From Ophiobolus disseminans (Eukaryota > Ascomycota > Dothideomycetes > Pleosporales > Phaeosphaeriaceae): a DNA stretch of 64,000 bases. Positions 46,570 to 55,271 of the stretch are shown one piece after another (the first letter of the stretch is position 1; every line of letters begins with the position of its first letter). The stretch is taken from positions 763,531 to 827,530 of the forward strand of contig MU006219.1 of assembly GCA_010093685.1 (NCBI GenBank), written 5' to 3'. Position numbers and translations under genes: made by a program. Below the pieces are notes generated by a model that saw only the letters and a list, made by a program, of their open reading frames with translations, searched no databases and was not told the DNA's origin.

Positions 46570-47034
46570 CTAAGCATAATACACCCTCCTCCCATCACTC
46601 GTCAACTCAACCTGCCCACTCCTCTCCCGATCTTCAATCCCCTCGCTCCCACCCCCACCAGACCTTCGACTACTAATCACCAGCCCCGAAAAGTGTTCCA
46701 ACACACTACTATCCGCACACACTCCCAACGCAAAAAACGGATTCTCAGGCTCCTCCACGATCGTCGCGGGCATCATGAAGAACTCCACTCGACAGATGGG
46801 ACAGGTGTTGGAATCTTGCATCCACCGCGCCAAACAGTTGCGACCGAAGACGTGCCCGCATGCGATGATTGTTACGGCGGGCTCGGCGGTGGCGTCGTAT
46901 TTTAGTGCGCTGGAAGATGTGGTGGACAGCGGTTCGAGGCAGATTGTGCAGATGGGTGGGTGGTCGTCGAGGCTTGTTGTGGGGCGGGTGGAGGTGGAGC
47001 GAGCGCAGGCTGGGTTTGGGGTGGGTGCCGCCAT
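46570..47034 (-). CDS. small RING-like protein, first of a trio, 154 aa
   Basis: Probable E3 ubiquitin ligase or RING relative. Single exon; start at 47034 (MAAPTPNP). The zinc-binding part reads CTICLEPL, then about 28 residues, IACGHVFGRNCLARWMQDSNTCPIC. Compared with the C3HC4/C3H2C3 pattern, the fifth ligand position (usually H or C in CGHxFH/C) is Gly. The C-terminal half is acidic and Ser/Gly rich without motifs. It shares the CxHxFG..C core with the genes at 47499 and 48766 and the same orientation, so it is probably a local duplicate family. The frame upstream of the ATG remains open but is Pro/Ser/Thr-rich leader. Confidence 0.7.
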   Translation of the reverse strand: MAAPTPNPACARSTSTRPTTSLDDHPPICTICLEPLSTTSSSALKYDATAEPAVTIIACGHVFGRNCLARWMQDSNTCPICRVEFFMMPATIVEEPENPFFALGVCADSSVLEHFSGLVISSRRSGGGGSEGIEDRERSGQVELTSDGRRVYYA

Positions 47035-47498
47035 GGTGAGAGAAAGCGGGGAAATGTTGGACGCAGAATATGGGTAGGGCGGGCATTTTGTTTTTTTGAG
47101 ATGAGGTGGCGAGCAAACGTGGGCGTGGGTGATTGCCGTTTTCAAGTGATTGCACGGCAAACAGTGGAGGATGTGAGTTGTGTTGTACAAACATTCGTGT
47201 GTTGTAGAATCTATCTGGATACAAGTACAAACATGGAACTTGGGAGAAAGACAAAGCAACAAATGTGTCTAGGCTCGAGTGAGATCGAGCAGCCCATCGC
47301 ATAGGGAAACAAAGACGCCTGCAATCCCATCCCAGGTTCCGAATTGGACACACCATTCAGTCGCAGGAACATTGGATCTTGCATGTGGTAAAGACAACAA
47401 CCACGCAAGATCCAGCAGCCGTAACACCGTATTCCCAGATCTTCACGCTCGAGATCAGCAATCGTACAAACAAAGACAACATCCTCCCCCCACCTCAC
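47035..47498. other. 464-bp spacer between RING-like genes
   Basis: Presumably the terminator region of the gene at 47499-48293 and the promoter of the gene starting at 47034. No element recognised. Confidence 0.4.
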
Positions 47499-48293
47499 TC
47501 AGTTCTCCATATCATCTCCATCACTCTCGTCCTCCTCTTCATACTCGCTCCCACTATCCATCTCATCTTCCTCGTCCTCCCCATCGCTCTCCTCCCCAGA
47601 CCCCTCCCCATCCCCATCCTCAAACACCCTTCCCTCAGCATCAACATCTACATACTCCCACGTAACCTCCCACCCACGTGAGCGATGAATTTCGACCGCC
47701 AACTCACGCATAAGCACCCTCGTCCACTCGCCCATGAGGTCCTCGCGAATCGAGCACGCGGTGGCCGGATCGACTAGGACGCGCTCCACAATGTCGGCAA
47801 AGTCGGCGCGCATGGCGCGCGTGGGCTCCCGGAAGGCGAGGTGAATGTGGCGCTCGGGGAAGAGCATGGTGTTGCATATGGGACAACGGTTTGAGGATGT
47901 CGTGCTAAACCAGGTGTGGAGACAGGTGGAGCCGAAGATGTGGGCGCAGGGTGCGATTTGGATTGGGGTTTCGGGGGTGGGTTGGGTGGAGGTGGAGTCT
48001 TGAGATGATAGATCTACTTCAGCGGCTTGATTGTTGATGGCGTAGCCTTGCAGAGCAGGGTCCATGCAATTCGTATCTGTGGCTTGAGATATGGAGAATC
48101 GAGGTAGGCAGGTGCTATTCACTCTAGGCTGTTGCGATGCCGGTATCGGCGCCGTTGGTGTGGTGGTGATGACGAGTGGCTCCCGGCATATTGAGCAGTC
48201 GAGCGGTTCTTCTAACGAGGTTTCGACCAATCCTCGGGCGAAGAAGTCGTCCTTCGACGTGAACGCAGGAGGAAGGCACGTCGTCTGGCTCAT
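47499..48293 (-). CDS. RING-like protein, second of the trio, 264 aa
   Basis: Single exon starting at ATG 48293 (MSQTTCLPP). An N-terminal segment SKDDFFARGL leads into DCSICREPL, a roughly 75-residue Ser/Thr/Pro/Gln insert, then IAPCAHIFGSTCLHTWF and NRCPICNTMLF. As in its neighbours, the fifth zinc ligand position is Gly (CAHIFG). After the RING comes a helical region (residues about 165-215, TRAMRADFADIVERVLVD) and a strongly acidic tail (more than 40 residues of Asp/Glu/Ser/Gly). The insert between the first CxxC and the CxH is unusually long for a RING. Function unknown; nuclear or cytosolic E3 activity is possible. Confidence 0.7.
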   Translation of the reverse strand: MSQTTCLPPAFTSKDDFFARGLVETSLEEPLDCSICREPLVITTTPTAPIPASQQPRVNSTCLPRFSISQATDTNCMDPALQGYAINNQAAEVDLSSQDSTSTQPTPETPIQIAPCAHIFGSTCLHTWFSTTSSNRCPICNTMLFPERHIHLAFREPTRAMRADFADIVERVLVDPATACSIREDLMGEWTRVLMRELAVEIHRSRGWEVTWEYVDVDAEGRVFEDGDGEGSGEESDGEDEEDEMDSGSEYEEEDESDGDDMEN

Positions 48294-48765
48294 AGTCAAG
48301 TGGGAAGGACGTGGGGTGTCGGATGGTGGGTCTTCTGAGGAGACGTAATGTAGGTATTACAACACTGATAGCGAGAATTGTTCGAGAGTCGAGAAGAAGT
48401 ACTCAGAAATAGTCGCCTTTGAGGTGTGAGCGAAGAGTTATAGAGGAGCGGTGTGGTGGTTTGCAGCAGGCGTGGTTGTTAAAGGTCAGGTGCAAAAGTT
48501 TTGCAATCTTTAGTACGGTGAGGACGCCATTGTGCTACTAGGCGGCAACGCCCTTCACAGGCAGCATGCAAACGGAGACACAAGACGGTGAAGATGAGGG
48601 TGGGGTATACATATGACTAAAACCCTGAGAAACAACGACGCGTAAACAGCAAGCCCGTCTGACTCCGGAACCCCAGCACTAGTCAATCGTAGACAGGACA
48701 GTATAACGCGACTATCCTCGCTGGAGATGTCCACAACACAAATGAAAAACTGAAAACGTCGCAAG
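48294..48765. other. 472-bp spacer between RING-like genes
   Basis: Promoter of the second RING-like gene and 3' region of the broken third one. No element recognised. Confidence 0.4.
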
Positions 48766-49236
48766 TCACTCCAGCCCACCCAAGAGCGCGCTCGCAAGAG
48801 CACCTAGCGCCTCCTCGGTGTCCTCGTCGCCAGTGGCCTCCTCTTCCTGCTCGAGCCGCTCATCGGCCCAGATAGCAAAGTCGTCCCATTCATCTTCCAC
48901 TGTGGGGAAGAACTTCGTCCTGCAAAGGGGGCAGGTTTTGTACTTTGAACACTCGAAGTGTTCCATGGCGCATCCGTGGCCAAACTCGTGTCCGCACGTA
49001 ATTATTCTGATCCCAATTTCAGGGATCTCGTTCTCGGGGGCGGGGTTCGCCTTGGATTTTGGCTCCGAGGAGCAGGTGTTATGGTTGTGGTTGGCGGCGT
49101 TGTTGTCGCATTTTGACTTGTAGATTGACTAGAAGCAGATGCAACAATCCTGCTCTCCAGTGGTGTCGAGGATGGTGTATTCGAAGCCTTCTTTGAGGAA
49201 GGCCTCTTTGCTTTGGTGAGCAAAGGTAAGGGACGT
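48766..49236 (-). pseudogene. third RING-like gene of the trio, broken
   Basis: A frame of 157 codons that parallels the neighbouring RING-like proteins: SKEAFLKEGF (compare SKDDFFARGL in the second gene), then DCCICF, about 40 residues, IITCGHEFGHGCAMEHF and KTCPLCRTKFF, and an acidic tail. Two defects are visible. An in-frame TAG occupies 49129-49131, directly after CCICF, and no in-frame ATG exists at the aligned N-terminus; the aligned position (about 49234-49236) reads ACG. I could not find an intron that removes the stop. The rest of the frame is intact, so decay is recent, or translation starts at the internal ATG (48966) giving only the distal half-RING and tail. Gly again replaces the fifth zinc ligand. 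Confidence 0.6.
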
Positions 49237-49649
49237 GGTGATGGTGGTTTGGAGGTAGAAGTGGATTGGGGTCGGTATTTTGATGTTAAGTTTCTCGATA
49301 GTCGAGAATAGGAGGGATGGATGGTGAACTTCCTTCGGAAGCGGAGGCGCTGCTTATATGGACTTGAAAGGAATTAAAGCACAAACTGTGATCTTAAGAG
49401 AGCGCATAGTGAAAAAGAAATTAAACTATACAGTACCATAGTCAGAGACCATTTTAGCTCAAGATACCCGAGTTTCCTTATCTAATGTTAGTCGCGCTCT
49501 TCAGATCACACAGTGTCTAGGCTAGCACTCCAGATCAACACCGCTACTAGCTTTGATCCAGGTTAGTTGCATGACTCCTAGATATGTACGCACTATCTTA
49601 GGCTAATACATTGATACGTAATAGTGCTCTGGAGATATGCAGGCCTATC
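49237..49649. other. 413-bp spacer, nothing recognised
   Basis: Between the broken RING gene and the methyltransferase gene, both on the minus strand. AT-rich in part. Confidence 0.45.
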
Positions 49650-50840
49650 TCACCTTCGAGCAACAACAATGACACCGCGCACGACACCAGAGCTACCCCA
49701 CCAGTTGAACATGTACTTTGCGACGCTGAAGCTACCGATACCGAGACCTAGCATTTTCAATCTAGCATCCTGCTCCTCCAGGTAGCGTGCCAACGGCGCA
49801 AAGACATGCTCAGATACGTCCACGATCTTGATTTCATCAGTCGGGTAGCCAGCCTCTACAAGCTTGCGCCTGTATTCGACAGGCGTAACAAAATTTGCCC
49901 ACGGGGCGCCCATCAATGCCGTCAAGATACGCAAAATGATCCTCTGGGTGCGTGTAGCTTGAGGCGAAAGACAGAGGTCGAAAGCCATGAACGATGCCTG
50001 GAAAGCATGTGCGTACTTGATAAGCGGCCATCGTGAGGGTGAGAAATGGTATATTGTGTCCAGGGCAAGCACCCATCGGTCTGGATCAACTTCGAGTACA
50101 TCCTCGATGCAGGACTTGATGTCCTTGTTCCAAGATGTAGTCCATGGTCCAGGAGTTGCTGCATCTGCACAAAACAGAGAAATGTTGGGCTCACTTCTTT
50201 GTTCTTGACCATGACCGATCAATTCTTCAACACGCTTCCTAGCGTATCGGTGTTGCGTTGCATCCTTCGTGATGCCAATATAATGGTCGAACTTCGGGCA
50301 GTACTCTCGTTCGTCCCACCACTCTCGGTCGCAAGATCGCACAGACGTATCGCTCATGAGATAGATGGTCTGGTCGCCGCATCCAAAACCAAGATCGATC
50401 AGTACTTTTGGTCGGCGCGTACCCCTCGCAATCTCAGCTCTTTCAACCTCGCTCGAGAATCCAGCTTCGCGAAGGACCATTTTCAGCAGATCCCTACATG
50501 CCTCGGCCATGGTGCTAGCTTCCACCTCATGGCCCCAGTAACCCATGTTCATCCACATCGGTGTGGGCAGCTTCAAGTGCAGCCTGCCATGCTGCAGGCC
50601 GTACATTGACTCTTTCTCTCCGCCATGCGCTTTCCTCCACCACTTGCGGAGTGCCCACTTGAGACATGAGAGCAGCAATAATCCCGAACAGAATGCACCA
50701 TAAACATCACTCGTCAGGCCGAGCTTGTCATAAATCGTTGGTGGAACAGGGTCGAAGCCGAAGATGATTCGTGGTAGCACAGACACAGCGGCGCCTATGG
50801 AGGCTGTATCGAGAACGTAGGTGATCAATTGTAAGGTCAT
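49650..50840 (-). CDS. SAM-dependent methyltransferase with N-terminal membrane segments, 396 aa
   Basis: Class I SAM methyltransferase-like protein. Single exon. The start at 50840 (MTLQLITYVLD) is preferred because the open frame upstream (to 51014) is a Ser/Arg-rich leader without character. Two hydrophobic segments near the N-terminus (residues about 5-30 and 48-68, the latter FCSGLLLLSCLKWAL) suggest membrane anchoring. The motif I glycine loop reads VLIDLGFGCGDQTIYL (about 145-160); a GITKDATQ segment and a LALDTIYHFSPSRWPLIKYA segment resemble motifs II-III of small-molecule and lipid methyltransferases (cyclopropane synthase/sterol type). A further hydrophobic stretch is near the C-terminus. 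Its substrate is unknown. Same strand and 311 bp from the amine oxidase-like gene; possibly co-regulated with the following two redox genes (inference). Confidence 0.75.
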   Translation of the reverse strand: MTLQLITYVLDTASIGAAVSVLPRIIFGFDPVPPTIYDKLGLTSDVYGAFCSGLLLLSCLKWALRKWWRKAHGGEKESMYGLQHGRLHLKLPTPMWMNMGYWGHEVEASTMAEACRDLLKMVLREAGFSSEVERAEIARGTRRPKVLIDLGFGCGDQTIYLMSDTSVRSCDREWWDEREYCPKFDHYIGITKDATQHRYARKRVEELIGHGQEQRSEPNISLFCADAATPGPWTTSWNKDIKSCIEDVLEVDPDRWVLALDTIYHFSPSRWPLIKYAHAFQASFMAFDLCLSPQATRTQRIILRILTALMGAPWANFVTPVEYRRKLVEAGYPTDEIKIVDVSEHVFAPLARYLEEQDARLKMLGLGIGSFSVAKYMFNWWGSSGVVRGVIVVARR

Positions 50841-51151
50841 GGTGTCATGCTTGGGATTTGGTGGTGGGGAGGAGCTGCAGAACCGCGATTGGAGCGCGTT
50901 CAACATTGTACTAACCGCATTGAGTTGAACTCTTGACGAGGAGCAATATCGTGACGCAAGGAGTTTTTCCCTTGCAGACATCACATACTGCGCTGTTCTA
51001 CTCCTGTGTCTCACTACTCGGAATGTCGCATGATCATCACTTTGCTTAATCTGCTCTTCGCAGCATAGTTCAATATGATTCTATGACAAAAGCTGATTCA
51101 GCCTCGGCTGATTTACACTCCATACTCCTCCTGTTTGGGTATCTACGCTTC
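50841..51151. other. 311-bp spacer upstream of the methyltransferase
   Basis: Contains the presumed promoter and 5' leader of the methyltransferase and the terminator of the amine oxidase-like gene. Nothing specific seen. Confidence 0.4.
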
Positions 51152-52563
51152 TCATAACTCAATCTTACTACCATATTGCTGTTGCCAGGGCACGTCAACA
51201 CCAAAGGCGTTGGCCACGCGCATCGCTGATATGACGCAGCCTTCTAGTAGAACCATGCCGTCCCAACACCATCCTCCCGCCAGCCAGACATTGTCGTTTC
51301 CGTTCTTCCACTGTGGCACAGCCTTCTCGTCACCGTACGACCGTTCACCCTCGCCGAAAATGGCGTTCACTATCCGTTGGCTTTCCACGCTGCGCAAAAC
51401 TCTTGTGAACTTCGCCGACTGCAGAACTAGAGACGGATCAAGACTGCTATAGGGACAGGTGGTCACGATTGCGCCACATGGCTGTACGTGATGTGACTCC
51501 GTCAAGGAAGTGGTGCCGGTGGAGGTTCGAAGACGAATCAGCTGCGCGCCATATTTCTCGGCAGCTATTTGAACTGGTCCCCTCTTCGCCAGCACGCTGT
51601 TGTCTGTGTGTACGACACTCTCTACCACCGCCGTCGGCATCCGAGTCATGTGGTGCGACAGAGGCTCGAAGATCTGGCCAACGACGTCTGGAGCGACTGC
51701 GAGGATGATTCGATCAAAGGTCGTGGTGTGTAGGTCACCCTCAATCATCCATGTCAACTTCACGCCTTTCTCCTGCGGCTCCACGGCTTTGACGACTGCG
51801 CCAAGTGTATAGGCGATACCGCGAACAAGCCGATCCTGCACGCTTTTGACGCCCGAGGATACGGTGTAATGGGGCGCTCGGTGCGTCTTTCGCTTGTACT
51901 CGGTCAAGTCGCTCGCGGGGAAGTTGAGCAAAGCTTCGTGAGGGCAGGTCGTCACGCCGGACATCATCGGGAGGAGGTAGTATGTTACAAATCGTTGCGG
52001 AGTCCACGTCCTCGTGAGGTACTGCTGCAGCGTCTCGCCGGTATGGGGCGCAACCAGAAAGCAGCACAGGGAGAACCAGCTGTAGCATACTATCATGTAT
52101 AGAACCTCCACCAGGTGCCGTATTGTTCCGACAGCGCTCGGTTGGGGCGCAAACTGATGTAGATTCGAGGCGTGGGCAAAGTACGATCCATCGTTGGTTG
52201 ACGACGTCTCTTGCGCCTTTGCGAACTCGAAGAGAAAGGGCTGCGAGTGGTATGGGATCTTCAGATAGTCGTAAAGGGACTTGAGGTTGCTGTAGAAGCC
52301 GCCAGCAAATGCTCGCATGGGGAGGTCGACGCGGTCCGACGATGTCCGAGTGGCATTGGGTAGGGAGATAGAGGCCGCATCGAGCGATAGGCAGTTTCCC
52401 TGTGTTGTCAGCACTGTACGCTCACTGAAGCTGTCTTGGCCATGCTTACACTCTCGAACACATGCACATCATATCTCTGCTGCGCATCGTGGTGCAGTAG
52501 ATTTGCGGTGAGCAACCCCGCCAAGCCCGACCCCACAACCGCAACGCGCTGTTTTGACTCCAT
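51152..52563 (-). CDS. FAD-dependent amine oxidase-like oxidoreductase, 453 aa
   Basis: Flavoprotein oxidoreductase. Exons are 52450-52563 and 51152-52399; intron 52400-52449 is GTAAGC...TGCTGAC...CACAG. The N-terminal dinucleotide-binding loop is VAVVGSGLAGLLTANLL (residues about 7-23), and the acidic end of strand 2 is VHVFES. A substrate-domain segment with hydrophobic stretch (LYMIVCYSWFSLCCFLV) follows, and the C-terminal FAD-contacting region reads NVWLAGGWCWDGMVLLEGCVISAMRVANAFG, like the GExx..G.veGAi.SG pattern of amine oxidases and phytoene desaturase-like enzymes. The usual hinge sequence after the first glycine loop is shortened (NCLSLDAAS). The substrate is unknown. It shares a 428-bp divergent promoter with the FMO gene and precedes the methyltransferase on the same strand. 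Confidence 0.75.
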
Positions 52564-52991
52564 GTTATGGAAGATAGAGGGAGAGAGAGGCTATCGTGGA
52601 GCTTCAATGGCAAACAATTGTACAGACATGACGTGGATCTGCAACTCTCCTCGGCATGCAAAGTCAGAAGCAGGTTGACAGGCGAAGGGTCCAATAGGCA
52701 ATTCCGCCGGACCACCTGGTGCGCGTCGAAAGCACGGTGACGGACAAACTAGCCGCAAATATTCGACACTGGGGACAATAGCCAGAGCGACCAACTCTTG
52801 ATGTCATGATGCCATCTTTGGCAGGGACCTGATTGGTAGAGAGAGCGAAGCGAGAAGCGCGTTCCTGCATTCAGGACAGCCTCGCATGCAACGCCACTTC
52901 CCATGGATAGCTGGAGACCTTGCGAACACCACACTTTCCTAGTTTAGTAGGGCTCCAGAAACCGTGACACCGTTGTCTGTCTTATCACAAC
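52564..52991. promoter_or_regulatory. 428-bp bidirectional promoter (amine oxidase-like / FMO)
   Basis: Separates two divergent flavoenzyme genes. It contains an ATTGG (inverted CCAAT) box at 52831-52835, 160 bp from the FMO start and 268 bp from the amine oxidase-like start. GC-neutral; no TATA near either start. Shared control of the pair is plausible (inference). Confidence 0.4.
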
Positions 52992-54912
52992 ATGGCCGGA
53001 GCAGACAAGGGACCAGCAATGCGTATTGCCGTAATCGGCGCTGGGTGCGTAACTTGTGCTTGATACGAGAGATTTGCATTCTGACTATGAGAAGGCCGGG
53101 TGGATTGACGACGTTGAAGACACTACTAGAAGCATCAACTCCCGAGAGGCCAATTGAAGCCGTGCTGTTCGAGGCGTACGTAACAAGACTATGGTAGAGA
53201 AGTTACTGTGCTGAACATCGACAGCGAAGACAATGTTGGAGGGACCTTTCACTACCGCGCATATGAGAACGCGGAACTCGTGTCTTCTAAGCAACTGACT
53301 ACCTTCTCGGATCACCGGTTCCCAATCGAGACACCAGACCACATCTCCTTGCCACAATATGTCGACTACTTGCACTCATATGTGGACAAGTTTGCACTGG
53401 AGCCACTGATCAAGCTTGGATGCCGTGTCACCAGTATCGAGCCAATGGCCAAGTCAGCAGATCAAAGATGGAAGCACCGAGTGAAGTATCAACAGAAACA
53501 CAATGACGGCAAAGAGCGAACATTCGACTGCTCGCACATTGCGATATGTACTGGACTTCATGTGGAGCCAAACGTGCCCTCTATCCCAGGCATTGAGAAT
53601 ATCACTGGCGAGGTCTTCCACTCGTCCAGCTACAAGAAGCGATCCCAGCTTACTGGACGAGATGTCTTGATCATGGGCTGCGGAGAAACAGCTATGGGTA
53701 TGCACGCCTTTTCCTGAAGCTACGTACGGAGTCTGACTTGCAATAGATATTGCGTACGAGGCCATCAAATCTGACGCCAAATCCGTCACAATGTGCTTCA
53801 GGAACGGCTTCCTCTCATTCCCGAAAGCTCTCTCCCGCTTCAAGGTCTTCGGCAAGCAATTCAAAGGCGGCCTACCCATCGACGGCCTCATCACCAACCT
53901 CTTCGAGACCGCCTACGTCCACCGCGCCATCGCCGCCAGCCGCTTCCGCTGGTTCGTCTCCGACTTCGTTATCAAGCGCGTACTCTGGTTCCTCACCGGC
54001 ACCCAAGCAGGCATGAACCAACACGTCGGCGCGCTCCCCCACGACCGTCTCGGCCGTGCCTTCGTCTTCCTGAACAAAAGCAGCAAAGCAATGCCGTACC
54101 TGAACCGGCCCTACCAGGAAACCCACCCCCTCGCCTTCCTTGGAAACGGCTACGTCGACCCGCCCGAAGACGCTCAGTCCAAGCGCTGGGTAGATACATG
54201 CTCCTTCCCCCAATCCATCGACTCAACAGGCCGTGTGATCTTCGAACCCCGCCCCGACCGCAAAGACTGGCGCCGCCTACAAAACGCTGAAATACGCCCA
54301 AACTGCGTCGTATACTGCACAGGCTACAAGCAATCTTTCTCCTGGCTCGACCCATCATACCCCACCGCCTCCGATGCTTCCATCCGCAACATCGTGTCCC
54401 CCGACGAACAAAGCATCGCCTTCATCGGTTTCGTGCGCCCGGGCGTAGGCGCTATTCCCCCAATCGCGGAGCAGCAGGCTATGTGGTGGACAGCACTCAT
54501 CACGCAGCGCATGGCCCTGCCTACGGATCCGCCGCATTACCACCTCCTAGCCAAGCAGACAAGTCGCATCCAGTACGGCGTCGATCACAGCGCGTATATG
54601 AGCACACTGGCCAAGGACTTTGGCGGCGCACCGGGCTTGTTGGAATTGTACAAAGCGCATGGATTGAAAGTGCTGCTAGTGTATTGCTTTGGCGCGAGTT
54701 TCGTCACGTTTTATAGGCTCGTGGGCCCGTTTCAGAGTAGCGAGGCGCCGCGGATAGCGAGGACGGAGTTGGCGGAGACGATTTTGCGGAGGGGCGTGTT
54801 GGGGAACGTGTTTTTTGGTGTAATTCCCATGCTCTTTTACGGGCTGATAAATTTGGTTGCTTGGGGGCTTGAGATGGTGGGGTTGATACCCGCGGAGAAG
54901 TCGGTTGTGTAG
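52992..54912 (+). CDS. flavin-containing monooxygenase (FMO/BVMO class), 590 aa
   Basis: NADPH/FAD-dependent monooxygenase. Exons are 52992-53044, 53095-53175, 53225-53697 and 53747-54912; the three 49-50-nt introns leave one open frame. The spliced N-terminus has the FAD loop IAVIGAGPGGLTT (residues about 12-24). Residues NVGGTFHYR resemble the NxGGxW/F region of FMOs. The fingerprint FxGxxxHxxxY appears as ITGEVFHSSSY (I for F). The NADPH loop is VLIMGCGETAMDIAYEA, rebuilt across intron 3. The C-terminal 120 residues include two or three hydrophobic segments (LLVYCFGASFVTFYRL; VFFGVIPMLFYGLINLVAWGLEM), suggesting membrane anchoring as in microsomal FMOs. It reads divergently from the amine oxidase-like gene. 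The substrate is unknown. Confidence 0.88.
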
Positions 54913-55271
54913 GTGGTGTATGGACATCAATATGTAGGATGTATGTCCTCAACATGAGTGATGATTGAAATGATACTGACGCTTTCTCAAAAGAGGTTCA
55001 GTTCATAGTACATTAAAACGCAACTTTTCGTTTCCTTCTTATCATGACTCCGGCCCTAGATTGGAGATGTGTAAAGCAGATACAAGCGATGCACCCTTTG
55101 GCGACCACCGTAAAAAGAAAACGCCTCCCAAATGCAACCATGTCCTGCTCTTATCGTAACAGCCTCCCAGCTTCGGGTATATATAGTGTACAAGAGGTGC
55201 AACCCGAGGAAAGAATCAGAGCAACATGGTGCGCGTAATCATATCCAGACCGCATCGTGGGTATGGACGAC
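54913..55271. other. convergent intergenic region
   Basis: 359 bp between the 3' ends of the FMO and helicase genes. Contains a TATATATAG-like tract (about 55179-55186). Nothing else seen. Confidence 0.45.
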
